In this document: positions 24,100 to 34,439 of the stretch, piece by piece
How the letters are laid out: the number at the start of each line of letters is the position of its first letter
Numbering within the stretch: position 1 is the stretch's first letter
Assembly: GCA_024138025.1 (NCBI GenBank)
Contig: JAMXBD010000394.1
Span: forward strand, 310,001-374,000
Length of the DNA: 64,000 bases
Origin: Combretum micranthum
Taxonomy: Eukaryota; Streptophyta; Magnoliopsida; Myrtales; Combretaceae
Direction: 5' to 3'
The notes under the pieces: model-generated
Seen by the model: only the letters and a program-made list of their open reading frames with translations
What the model was told of the DNA's origin: nothing
Databases searched by the model: none
Program-made: the position numbers and the translations under genes

Positions 24100-24706
24100 C
24101 AAAACTTGAAATTCATACTTAATTCCTTGAATAGACTTGGGTATTTCTAGCGTATATCGCTTTCTACCTCCTAAGTTGCTTCTTCATGTGAATGGTTTCT
24201 CCATAGAACCTTCACATACTTGATTTCTTTGTTCCGAAGCTTTGTATTTTGTGATCTAGGATCTGAACCGGGTGTTCCTCGTATGTGAGATTTTCTTTCA
24301 GCTGAACAGGTTCTAATTCTGCAATCCTGGTAGGGTCTGACACATGTTTCTGTAGAACGGACACGTGGAATACATTGTGAATTCCAGATAGGCTAGGAGG
24401 TAGTGCCAGATGGTAAGCAAGATCTTCTACTCTTTCCAGCACTTCAAAAGGTCCAACATAACGTGGGCTCAACTTCCCTTGTGCTCGAACTCGGCGAATA
24501 CTTTTGATGGGGTTTACCTTCAAGTACGCGTGGTCTCCAACTTCAAACTCAAGTGTACGTCTTTTCATATCCGCCCAACTCTTTTGTCTATCTTGTGCCT
24601 CCTTCACCTTTTGTCGGATGATCTGCACCTTGTCGACCGAATCTTGTACCAAATCAGGTCCGATACCTAATTTTTCTACATCATCCAAAACAAAGGTGAC
24701 CGACAT
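24100..24706 (-). pseudogene. Integrase C-terminus and broken chromodomain (element T)
   Basis: Frame 24212-24706 encodes the integrase tail (RQKSWADMKRRTLEFEVGD, GKLSPRYVGPFEVLERV, HNVFHVSVLQKHV) and the first part of the chromodomain (YEEHPVQILDHKIQ). A frameshift near 24245 then replaces the rest with SFGTKKSSM. The lost chromodomain remainder can still be read in another frame down to about 24100. Compare element A, where the chromodomain frame is intact. Confidence 0.85.
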
Positions 24707-25959
24707 CTTCTCCCGTACAAAGCTTCAAAGGGTGGCATATGGATCGTGGAATAGTAGCTGTGATTGTTGGCAAACTCTACCAAAGGTAGGTGTGCGTCCC
24801 AGCTACCTTTGAACTCTATCACATAGGCTCGCAGCATATCCTCTAATGTTTGTATTGTCCTCTCCGATTGACCATCCGTTTGAGGGTGATAAGCCGTACT
24901 GAAATGTAGCTTAGTTCCCATACATTTCTGCAAACTTGTCCAAAATTTGGATACAAACCTTGGGTCTCGGTCGGAGACTATTCCAGCGGGTATTCCATGT
25001 AATTGTACTATTTCTCTTATGTATATTCTTGCCAACTTATCCATAGAGTACGTCATGTTCATTGGAAGGAAATGTGCCGTCTTCGTTAATCGATCCACTA
25101 TGACCCAAATCGCGTCATATCCAGCCGACGTTTTTGGCAATCCACACACAAAGTCCATTGTGATTTGGTCCCATTTCCACTCAGGTATTGGCAAGGGTTT
25201 CAGAAGTCCACCAGGCCTTTGGTGCTCCACTTTTACTTGTTGGCACGTAGGACATTTCAACACAAAGTCCGCTACGTCTCTTTTCATGCCGTTCCACCAA
25301 TAGTGGCTTTTTAGATCCTGGTACATCTTGGTTCCCCCTGGATGCATGGTGTATCCAGAGTGATGTGCTTCATCCATGATTTCTTTTCTTATGTCCTCAT
25401 CATCCGGAACACATAATCTTCCTTTCATTCTCACTACTTCGTCCTCATCTACGACAAAATCGGTGTACCTTCCTTCCTGCACCTCTTTCTTAATCTTCAG
25501 AATCGCCTCGTCATATCGCTGGGCCCCCTTGATTCTTTCCACCAAGGTGGGTTCCAAGATAAGGTTGGCAATCTCTATTTCCACACTTTGCCCAATGAAT
25601 TCAATGCTCATTCTTTCAAACTCCTTTATCAACTCTCTCTTATCCGTGAGCAAAGAAGCAACTTCTCCATAATTTTTCCTACTTAGGGCATCTGCAACTG
25701 CGTTCACTCTCCCTGGACAATAATTGATTACAAGGTCATAATCCTTGATGAGCTCCAACCATCTCCGTTGCCGCATATTCAACTCCTTTTGTGTGAATAG
25801 GTACTTGAGGCTCTTATGGTCTGTGCAGATTTCACACCTTTGTCCATATAGGTAATGTCTCCATAACTTGAGTGCGAAAACAATGGCGGCCAACTCCAAA
25901 TCGTGGGTAGGATAATTTTGCTCATGGGGTCTGAGTTGTCGAGATGCATAAGCAATCAC
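24676..25959 (-). pseudogene. RNase H and integrase core (element T)
   Basis: 427 codons. The RNase H part holds [17 protein letters not shown] and [10 protein letters not shown] (residues 20-55). Integrase has the zinc site His199/His206 region with CPTC at 236-239, and a complete triad: Asp269 (MDFVCGLP), Asp330 (SDRDPRF) and Glu366 (QSERTIQ), with D-E spacing of 35. This is the best integrase core in the window. A TAG at about 25970, where relatives have CAG ([12 protein letters not shown]), cuts it off from the upstream RT. The frame is lost just after CRSPLFW. Confidence 0.9.
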
Positions 25960-25973
25960 TTTTCCATCCTACA

Positions 25974-26979
25974 TCAGCATGCAACCGAGGCCATTCCTAG
26001 AGGCATCGCTGTGCACTGTATAGGACTTCTCGGGATCCGGTAAATTAGAATTGGGGCAGAGACAAGTCTTTTCTTTAGCTCCTGGAAACTTTGCTCTCTA
26101 TTATCTGTCCAAATGAACTTCTCCTCCTTTTGGGTTAACTGAGTGAGGGGCTTGGCGATGGTTGAAAAGTTCTTCACAAACTTCCTATAATATCCAGCCA
26201 AACCAAGAAAACTTCTCACCTCAATCACAGTTTTAGGTTGTTTCCAATCCATCACTGCCTTGATCTACTCAGGCTCTACCGATATTCCTTCTCCAGATAT
26301 CACATGTCCTAGGAAAGATATACGATCCAACCAAAAGTCATACTTAGATAGCTTGGCGTACAACTTATGCTCATGCAAGGTCTGTAATGCCATTCTTAAG
26401 TGTTCCTCATGTTGCTCTCGCGTCTTTGAGTAGATCAAGATATCATCGATGAAGACTATTACACATTTGTCCAATAGGGGCTTATATACTCGATTCATGA
26501 GATCCATGAAAGCTGCTGGGGCGTTGGTTAATCCAAAAGGCATCACCAGAAACTCGTAATGTCCATAGCGAGTTCTGAAAGCTGTCTTTGGTACATCCTC
26601 AGGTTTAATCCTCAACTGGTGGTATCCTGATCGTAGATCGTTCCTTGAAAAGACACTTGCTCCTTGGGAGTGGATACTTATTTTTGATGGTGACTTTGTT
26701 TAGCTCTCGGTAGCCGATGCACAAGCGCATGGAACCATCCTTCTTCTTTACGAATAACACTAGTGCTCCCCAAGGTGATACACTTGGTCGGATAAAGCCT
26801 TGATCCAACAAGTCTTGCAATTGGATTTTTAACTCCTTAAGCTCCACTGGTGCCATCCGATAAGGTGCCTTTGAGATTGGTTCTGTATTGACTAATAGGT
26901 CGATTTCGAAATCGATCTCTCTCTTTGGTGGCAATCCAGGCAATTCGTCCAGAAATACATGTGGGAACTCATTGACCAT
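25974..26979 (-). pseudogene. Reverse transcriptase (element T)
   Basis: Three frames make one RT. 26605-26979 has the fingers ([19 protein letters not shown], with Gly for the usual Asp of the IDYRELN motif). A deletion after KNKYPLPR removes about 10 codons and shifts the frame. 26265-26615 has the palm ([21 protein letters not shown] at 26442-26453) and ends at a TAG replacing a Lys codon. 25974-26255 continues the connection to RNase H ([15 protein letters not shown]) and shifts at SAPILI. Not functional. Confidence 0.88.
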
Positions 26980-27661
26980 GGGTATGGATCCAAGCTCAGG
27001 CTTTTCTTCTTCTTCTTCATCCAGGTTACTGAGGTTGATCTTGTAAACCCCGGTATTCTCAGTAGCTAGGAAACCCCGGGAGTTGGAAGCGAAACCCTAA
27101 TCCGGTCCAGGTTGAGTCCAATGAGAGAAGCCTAGGAACCCTAAATCTGGCTTTCCTTCGGTTTCATAATAAAAGAAATTTTATAAAGTAAATGAAGTTG
27201 AATATTGTTTTAAAGTACATTTTAAACCTTTGAGAGTTTTAAATTAGGGAGTTTTTCAATTCCGAGCCTTCCTGAGCTCAATTACGGAAAAGCGTGCCCC
27301 GGACCACGGATTCGGAAAAATATTTCGGAATATTCATTAGAATCGTAATTTTATAAGGATTCCAAAAATATCAATTTCATAATTTTCCGAGCTATAAAAA
27401 TTACAGTTATAGCTTTTCCCATGTTTTCGGAACAACCAATAAAGTAAATGTCTTGTCTACTATTCACAAGTACAACCTACACTGCACACTACCCATACCC
27501 TATTTTTACATCCTTACAACTACTCATTTCAATTTTCTTTTCCAAGAAATTTTGTCTCTTAAATTATTATCACATTTATTACATTTTAATAAACTAAATT
27601 ACAAATATCAAAATTTCAAACACACACCACACACTCTTGAAGTGGCCGGCGCAAACCCCCT

Positions 27662-27662
<1 letters not shown>

Positions 27663-27692
<30 letters not shown>
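27663..27692 (+). repeat. Poly-C tract of 30 bases in U3 of LTR B
   Basis: Thirty consecutive C, next to GGCCGGCGC and about 60 bp upstream of the TATA-like box. Other LTRs have a shorter C or G run at the same U3 position. F2 has an even more extreme run (58879-58909). The length may be inaccurate from sequencing. Confidence 0.85.
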
Positions 27693-27754
27693 TTTGTTTC
27701 CTCTCAATTAAATTATTTTACTTCATTTATTTAACTAAACCCTAATTCACCTCA

Positions 27755-27760
27755 TATATA
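27755..27760 (+). promoter_or_regulatory. TATA-like box (LTR B)
   Basis: TATATA followed about 15 bp later by (CT)n and a CT-rich leader, at the same position as TATATAAA in element H. Confidence 0.4.
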
Positions 27761-28864
27761 CATATTTTTCTCTCTCTCTCTCTCTCTTCATTTCTTCTTG
27801 TTTCAATTTTTCAAAGGAGTAAAACTCTCTCTTTTTTTTTTCTTTGTGCCGTGAACCCCCCCTCTCCCCCTTCCTCTCACATTTCCAACTTGTTTCTTCT
27901 CTTTTCCTCCTTCAAGACTCCTTTGGTATGTATGTTTAAGCTTTGATCCTTCCTAATCTTGTAATGGCAAGACCATTCCTGTGTTTTTTCTCATTTAAAT
28001 CCCAATGAGTATGAGCAAGGGACATGAAAACACTACTACAAGAATCTCAAGCCATCACAAGAAGTGGATCTAGTCTTTGAATGAGTTTTGTTTGAAATAT
28101 CAACTTGTTCATGCATGTAAAGTAGAGATCTTGCATATATATTGTTGTTCATGCCATGAGATCCATGATTCATGCATTATATATAGTAGATCTAAAGTTT
28201 AGACCTCCACATCTTCATGTACATGTATGATCATAGAGTTATTTTTATTTCCATGCATTGATGATCATAAAAATGTGGTCTTGTATATGTATAGAGATGT
28301 TAGATAGTAGATATTCATATATAGAAGGCAAGAACATTGAAAAAGGAAAAGTTTTGTCAAAAATGGAATGTTGGAAATTCGGATGAAATGGAAACCCTAC
28401 TTTGAAAACCCCCAAAATCATTTTTAAACTCATGTTTCATAAGAAAAATGAAGGGTATGTGTAATGGGAATATTGAAGGAATGATTTTCATAAGCTTAGA
28501 TGGGTTTAGGCATGATAGGAATGTAAAACAAGTGGTGGAGTTAGAATGAAAAATATTGATGTGTGGATGATAGGAATCCGGGCATCCGAAGTCATGGAAA
28601 AGGAGTACCAAAGGTCCGAGCAACACGGTGCAAGTTCAAGGCACGAAACGGGGTGAATTGGGGTGTCCAGAAAAAGTAGGTCGGCTACTAAGCCGCCGGC
28701 CTAAGGGCTTGCGCTGCCGGGGCAGATGGGTGAGCCGCCGGCTCACATGACTGGCCCATATATTTTATTTATTTTTATTAGGGTTTCGATTTTTTTTTAG
28801 TTTTTGTGTCTTTTTGAATTTCTTTATTTTTAATGATATAGGGATTAATTACAATTATGTTTTT

Positions 28865-28969
28865 CAGTTACGTTATCGGTTACGTAACTGCCGTAATTAT
28901 GTTTTTTCTTCAGTTACGTTATCAGTTACGTAACTGCCACAATTATGATTTTTCAGTTACGTAACTGCC
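28865..28969 (+). promoter_or_regulatory. Palindromic ACGT repeat array upstream of the TATA box (C, 5' LTR)
   Basis: Three units: 28865-28892, 28911-28938 and 28954-28969. Each carries TTACGTAACTGCC; units 2 and 3 contain or nearly contain the 14-bp palindrome CAGTTACGTAACTG, and units 1 and 2 have a second half-site CAGTTACGTTATC. It ends about 10 bp before the TATA box. ACGT-core palindromes are typical bZIP-type binding sites, so this looks like an enhancer array. The role is inferred. Confidence 0.6.
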
Positions 28970-28978
28970 TTAATAGCC

Positions 28979-28987
28979 TATATATTA
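28979..28987 (+). promoter_or_regulatory. LTR TATA box (element C, 5' LTR)
   Basis: TATATATTA just downstream of the ACGT palindrome array. The same box is in the 3' LTR near 31646. Confidence 0.55.
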
Positions 28988-29389
28988 AGGCTAGTAAGAG
29001 ATATAGAAATAAGATTTTGGAGTATTTTTATTAGAACACTTTGAGTGTGGAAACCTATTTAAGGTTGAATTGATTTTATTGAGATTGTTTTTCTCTTTGG
29101 ATCATACATATTCTTATCAATTCGTGAGTTATATCGTGTTGTGGCGAATATTGTCATTGAACATATTGTTTCATTGACTCCGTGTTAGTTTTCTAGGTTG
29201 TGGCATCTATCAATCTCGAATCCAAACACAAACTAGTTTAGGTTTTATTGTGGCATCTATCGAACAATATACTTATTCATATCCATCTTGTTTTTGCTAG
29301 TTTCATATTATTGGAAAGAAAAACCCTAAAAAGAAAGTTTACATCTTTATCGAGTTTGTGCATCAGAGCATATCCAGATCCGCATCATT

Positions 29390-29401
29390 TGGTATCAGAG
29401 C
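29390..29401 (+). other. Primer-binding site of element C
   Basis: TGGTATCAGAGC, two bases after the CA of the 5' LTR. It is complementary to the 3' end of plant initiator tRNA-Met, the usual primer for Ty3/gypsy and many copia elements. Confidence 0.9.
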
Positions 29402-29602
29402 TGTGGTTTGCAGATTGTTCGTGCGGATCGCATTACAGGTTGGTTTGAATCTTCCTTTCTAATTTTCACTGGCTTGGGAATTCTGTTGTTGCTGCTGTTA
29501 GGGTTAGGGTTTGGTGTTTATTGGAGTGGTGATTGGTTGTTGTTGTGGGGTTTGAGAAGTGTGAAATCTGCTGCTGTGATTTTTGTATTGATTATTGAAG
29601 AG

Positions 29603-30620
29603 ATGTCGTCTGAAAGTAGTGTGAATAGCAACAATCACAGGGCTAGGAGAAACAATACTGATGGAGGAGATGTTGTGACTAGGGCTGAGTTTAATCAACT
29701 CCAGGAGAATATTAGGGTGATTATGGAGAGACTGGAGGTGAGGGACAGGAGGAGTCACAGTGGTGCTAGTCATAGGAGACGTTCTGGAGATGAATCTGAG
29801 GTGAATAGTGTAAGGAGTAGGAGGCGAGGTGATAGAGATGAGAGGAGAAAAGGGATTGAAAATATCAAATTGAAAATTCCTACTTTCACTGGAAGCAATA
29901 AACCTGAGGAGTTTTTGGATTGGATACCTCGTGTTGAGAAAGTATTTGATTGTTATGAGTGGGACGAGCGCATGAAGGTGAAGATGGCGTCTCTAGCATT
30001 TTCTGATTATGCCAGTTTATGGTGGGATAAGTTGCAGTCTGAGAGGCGTAGGGCTGATGAAGAGAAGGTGCGTTCATGGGCTCTAATGAAGAGATTGATG
30101 AGGAGTCGTTTGTGCCTGATTACTATAAACAGGAGATACTGATGGATTTGCAGTCCTTGAGACAGGGTCAGAGGAGCATTGAGGAGTATGTGAAGGAGTT
30201 TGAAACGTTGATGACACGATGCGACATCAAGGAATCATCTGATGAATCCATAGCTCGTTTCATTAATGGGCTGAAGATGGATATTGCCAGTGTGGTTGAG
30301 CTCCAGCAATATAGGACTCTAGAGGATGTGATCAAGTTGGCTAGTAGAGTTGAGAGGCACCAGCAGACGGTCTCAGAAATCACATTATCACTACAGATCT
30401 GATGAGGGTGAGAAAGAGAAGAAGAGAGAAGAAGAAGGAGAAGGAGAAGGGAAAGGAAGTGGAAGAGAGGGCTCCAGAACAGAAGAGAAGCCGGGATATC
30501 AAATGCTTCAAGTGCTTGGGGCATGGACATATAGCTTCCCAATGTCCTAATAGGCGAGTCATGGTAGTGAAGGGGGAAAGCTCGAGAGTGAGGAAGAAGC
30601 AAAGACTGAGGATGAGTCAT
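29603..30620 (+). pseudogene. Gag of element C (frameshifted)
   Basis: Starts at ATG 29603 (MSSESSVNSNN), after a 200-bp leader. A coiled-coil-like stretch (AEFNQLQENIRVIMERLEVR) and an Arg/Ser-rich part lead into the capsid: KLKIPTFTGSNKPEEFLDW, ASLWWDKL. One base appears to be lost near 30110, and the capsid continues in the next frame as FVPDYYKQEILMDLQSL to HQQTVSE. The frame changes again near 30375-30400 into a Lys/Glu-rich spacer and the zinc knuckle CFKCLGHGHIASQC (about 30508-30550). A third shift near 30600 leads to the protease frame. Not translatable as one protein here; other family copies may be intact. Confidence 0.82.
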
Positions 30621-30640
30621 CTAAGTCTACAGAAGAGCAG

Positions 30641-31339
30641 GTGCTTAAAACATTTGTGGAGCATCCAGTACAGGGTGAATTATTGATGGCTAAGAAGGAA
30701 GAAGCTGCTGTTCCTGATCAAAGATCAAATTTGTTTCATATTCAGGGCATGGTAAAAGACAAGACATGCTTGATTGTGGTTGATTCGGGTAGCTGCACCA
30801 ATATTGCTTCAGCGGGATGGGTAGCTAAGATGGGTCTACAGGTGGAGCAGCATCCCAGGCCTTATGCTCTACATTGGTTGAGTCCACAGGGGGCTGTACA
30901 TGTGCATAAACAGGTTCGTGTTCCATTATCCCTTGGTGATTATACTGACAGTGTGGTATGTGATGTAGTTCCTATGGAAGCTACACATGTGATCCTTGGA
31001 CGGCCTTGGCAATATGACTTGAGGGCCAAGTATGATGGATACACCAATGAATACACCATCCAACAGCGGGACAAGGTTTATAGACTTCTTCCCATGAGTC
31101 CAGGAGAATTACAACAAGTCAAATTGATGCATATCAAGAAGACAAAGGGGAAAAGGAGCTTGTTCATGTGGTCTAACAAGCCAAAGGATCAAGATTCGAG
31201 GTCGAATCTTCTTCAACTTGGAGGGAATGATAGGAATCCGGGCATCCGAAGTCATGGAAAAGGAGTACCAAAGGTCCGAGCAACACGGTGCAAGTTCAAG
31301 GCACGAAACGGGGTGAATTGGGGTGTCCAGAAAAAGTAG
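30641..31339 (+). pseudogene. Retropepsin-like protease of element C, reading into the 3' LTR
   Basis: 232-codon open frame. The active-site motif is CLIVVDSGSCTNIAS (DSG in place of DTG), followed by ILGRPWQYD and a hydrophobic flap region, as in chromovirus proteases. After LLPMSPGELQQV, where RT should follow after a linker, the frame has a short basic tail, passes the PPT and crosses into the 3' LTR (from 31228), ending at 31339. The RT, RNase H and integrase are missing. The domain is uninterrupted but cut off from gag by a frameshift. Confidence 0.85.
31218..31227 (+). other. Polypurine tract of element C
   Basis: TTGGAGGGAA directly before the TG of the 3' LTR. Short, but in the expected place. 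It lies inside the protease frame. Confidence 0.7.
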
Positions 31340-32056
31340 GCCGGCTACTAAGCCGCCGGCCTAAGGGCTTGCGCCGCCGGCGCAGATGGGTGAGCCGCCG
31401 GCTCACATGGCTGGCCCAGATATTTTATTTATTTTTATTAGGGTTTCGATTTTTTTTTTTAGTTTTTGTGTCTTTTTGAATTTCTTTATTTTTAATTGAT
31501 ATAGGGATTAATTACAATTATGTTTTTCAGTTACGTTATCGGTTACGTAACTGCCGTAATTATGTTTTTTCTTCAGTTACGTTATCAGTTACGTAACTGC
31601 CACAATTATGATTTTTCAGTTACGTAACTGCCATGTAATAGCCTATATATTAAGGCTAGTAAGAGATATAGAAATAAGATTTTGGAGTATTTTTATTAGA
31701 ACACTTTGAGTGTGGAAACCTATTTAAGGTTGAATTGATTTTATTGAGATTGTTTTTCTCTTTGGATCATACATATTCTTATCAATTCGTGAGTTATATC
31801 GTGTTGTGGCGAATATTGTCATTGAACATATTGTTTCATTGACTCCGTGTTAGTTTTCTAGGTTGTGGCATCTATCAATCTCGAATCCAAACACAAACTA
31901 GTTTAGGTTTTATTGTTCGTGGCATCTATCGAACAATATACTTATTCATATCCATCTTGTTTTTGCTAGTTTCATATTATTGGAAAGAAAAACCCTAAAA
32001 AGAAAGTTTACATCTTTATCGAGTTTGTGCATCAGAGCATATCCAGATCCGCATCA
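31228..32056 (+). repeat. 3' LTR of element C
   Basis: 829 bp, near-identical to 28568-29387. Visible differences are a few substitutions in the GC-rich patch and small length changes (for example GCCATGTAATAG against GCCTTAATAG just before the TATA box). The ACGT array is repeated at 31528-31632. Confidence 0.95.
31528..31632 (+). promoter_or_regulatory. Palindromic ACGT repeat array (C, 3' LTR)
   Basis: Same three units as in the 5' LTR: 31528-31555, 31574-31601 and 31617-31632. The array is preserved in both LTRs, so it belongs to U3. Confidence 0.55.
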
Positions 32057-33995
32057 GTGGATCAATAGTTAAATTCATAACTTATGTTCATGCCTACAAG
32101 AACACTTAGTATCTAAGTCTAAATTGGATGTTTTATAAGATAAATGAAGTCCTTAGATAATATATTATATTGGAGCTTCAATTTTTAATTCATTAGACAA
32201 GTTTTCCATAAGAAAATGCAAGAAAATGAAATTTCAAAAATTCGGATTTTTACAAAAAGCTTGTTTAAAGACATGTTTACCAAATGAAAAATGGGAATTT
32301 TTATGCATGAATGAAGGCCATGATTAATATAGACTTTGAGAACTTATTTTTAGTTAGATAACAAGTGGATTACAAGATTAAAAGTCAAAGAAACCCTAAG
32401 GAGTATAAAGTGGAAGACTAGCTTCTTAGAAATAACCTTTATGAAATTTTCCAACACTTAGGAGTTCATAAGAATTTATTTTCACAAAATCATCATGACC
32501 ATGCATATATTGAGTTCATTACATGGCATTCATGCTAGGAATTCATTTCCATACCAATCATCTATGAATCATCAACTAGGAACATTTCTTATCAAAAGCA
32601 AAACAAATTTTTCGGAATTGAGAAATGGCAGAACAGAACTGATCCCACTGTTCCGTGACCTTACTATTTTTAAAACTTGAAAATAATATTATAAATAGAT
32701 AGATCTTTCGAAGTAGATAGAGATCGATATAAAATTTGCGAAATTCGAGTTAAAATGACCAAGTTATGGCCGTTTTAAGTCGGAACTTCCGCAAATAGCG
32801 AGAAATCCGAATTCATCTAGTTTAGATGTATAGCTTGATTTAGTTACATAATGAGAATCTCATTAGGATTATTCTTGCTTGGTAGGTGATCCCGAGCAGG
32901 ACGACACCCTACCTCCCGACTACTACTATTAGAAAGACCGGCGTCCAATGGCCGAGTGAGTTTTACTTCCACTCTCAATTAATGAATGTGATTGTAATGT
33001 AGTGGCACTAGTGGTGTAGGCAAAGATAAAAAGAGATTGTATATGCATGATGGGGTATATGGGAATTATATATGTTGTCTACTGCTGATATGTGATATGG
33101 AACTTAATGAATATCGAAATCGGGTGTTAAGCTGTTGACTGATTAGCTAGTAATTTATGATGAATGTCTGCGAATACTTGTTGGTCACCTAAAAGAATTG
33201 AATTAATGAATATTCGACTTCAATTCTAAATTGAATTCATTCATATCATGATGGGGATGGAGCATTCGCATTGGTTGGTTTTTCGTGATCCATAAAACGA
33301 ATATGTTAGTTAATCGTGATCCATAAAACGAATTTGTTGGTTAATCGTGATCCATAAAACGAAATATTGTTAGTTGACTGTGAGCTTAAACGGCATCGTA
33401 CCGCAGGATTCGTTAATCTGCTAACCCGGGATGGAGGGCGCAAGTCCATCCACATATGATTTCCGGTTGGTCATATGTTTGTTGATCACATTTGTTTGAT
33501 GCATGCACTTGCTTGAATAATCACTCGCTTGAATGGTTGTATTTAATTGTGTTATGGAAGTTATTACTCACTAAGCTAGTTAGCTTACGCCCCCATAGTT
33601 TTTATCTATTGCAGCACAGTTTATATGGCTTAGGCCGAGGCAAGCCACAGCACAGGTACCGGAGATAGGAGTTTCCCATCGAAGTTTAATCCATTCTTTT
33701 TGTATAGACTTCCATTGGAAACTAAGGACTCTGGATGACTGTAATGGACTTGTTATTATTTTGTGGGGGAATGCCCCTTAGATTTTGTAAACTATAATTA
33801 TGCATTTTGATTTATTATCTATGGCTCATGAATGCCACATTAAACTGTTTAACTCCATTTGTTGAAGTATTCTATTGTCGTAAAGGAACGCTTTACATCT
33901 ACTTAAGACTCCCGAAGGGCTCGGGTAGGGAACTCGAGAGTCTTATTTAGTATGTGGAGGGCTGTTACGTTTAGGATACCCTACGGGGCGTGACA

Positions 33996-34430
33996 GATCT
34001 CCTTGTCGTCCAAAACTCGAACGAATTTAACTTCACCGTGGATTCTCCTCTGAATATCACTTCACATCCATTTGGTCCTTAAACTTCACTTCCTTTTGTT
34101 TGCATTCCACTAAAGCTTTGACAGATGTCAACCAACTCATACCCAAGATTACCTCGTATTTGCTCATTCTAAGATTATTAGGTCACACTTGGAGTGACTC
34201 CCTTGTATCTCCATTGGACAGCTTTTAAGCATTTCTTTCGTCGTTACTATGCTTCTGGTGGGGGTCTTAACTCGAAAACCGGTAGCAATTGTATCTATGG
34301 GTAACCCAATTTGTTTGGCTAGGCTAACGGTGATAAAAGAATGGGTAGCTCTCGTATCGAACAAAGCATAAGCGGGTTGACTAGCTACGCGTATGTGCCC
34401 TGCACTCGAATTTTTATACTAATTACGAAA
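33996..34430 (-). pseudogene. Aspartic protease (element T)
   Basis: Continuation of T's pol after insertion B. Frame 34164-34364 has the active-site region, but the triad reads Asp-Thr-Arg (FDTRATHSF, 34350-34358) where element A has DTG, so the catalytic Gly is lost. A two-base loss near 34165 shifts the frame before the EVILGMSWL part, which is readable in another frame, and further breaks follow toward 34000. Inactive. Confidence 0.82.
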
Positions 34431-34439
34431 CCGGTATAC

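Larger units (their letters stand above)
28568..29387 (+). repeat. 5' LTR of element C
   Basis: 820 bp from TGATAGGAATCC to GATCCGCATCA, repeated at 31228-32056. It contains a GC-rich patch with GCCGCCGGC words (28678-28758), three CAGTTACGT-type repeats (28865-28969) and a TATA box (28979-28987). The Gag-Pro frame of the 3' copy runs into the first 110 bp of this sequence. Confidence 0.95.
28568..32056 (+). mobile_element. Element C: gag-protease-only LTR retrotransposon
   Basis: A 3489-bp element with 820/829-bp LTRs, PBS, PPT and GTGGA duplications (28563-28567, 32057-32061), inserted in solo LTR B. The interior (29388-31227, 1.84 kb) encodes a Ty3-type gag with one CCHC knuckle and a retropepsin domain, then goes directly to the PPT. 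RT, RNase H and integrase are absent. It therefore depends on enzymes from another element. The LTRs are nearly identical (about five substitutions and a few small indels by eye), so it is the youngest event among the closed insertions. Clade uncertain; the protease resembles chromovirus proteases. Confidence 0.92.
27042..33995 (+). mobile_element. Solo LTR B (carrying element C), flanked by GATCT duplications
   Basis: Starts TGTAAACCCCGG and ends GGGGCGTGACA, with GATCT at 27037-27041 and 33996-34000. It sits between the RT and protease parts of element T. After removing nested element C, 3460 bp of LTR remain (27042-28567 plus 32062-33995), similar to the LTR of element H. There is no internal region, so it is a solo LTR. 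It has a TATA-like box at 27755-27760 followed by a (CT)n leader, and an acceptor-like ATTGCAG at 33608-33614 after CTCACTAAGC (33567-33576). Confidence 0.92.

Noticed and set aside
27453..27734. 93-codon plus-strand ORF with a poly-Pro run
   Set aside because: The Pro run comes from the 30-C homopolymer in U3 of LTR B. There are no homologous frames in related LTRs and no coding signal.
28865..28969. CRISPR-like direct repeats with spacers
   Set aside because: Only three units, palindromic, in a plant LTR upstream of a TATA box and duplicated in the other LTR. No cas genes; the setting is eukaryotic.
29504..29773. Antisense ORFs across element C gag (also 29886-30077, 30168-30620)
   Set aside because: Shadows of the gag frame on the other strand. 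They have no domain and follow the codon pattern of gag.
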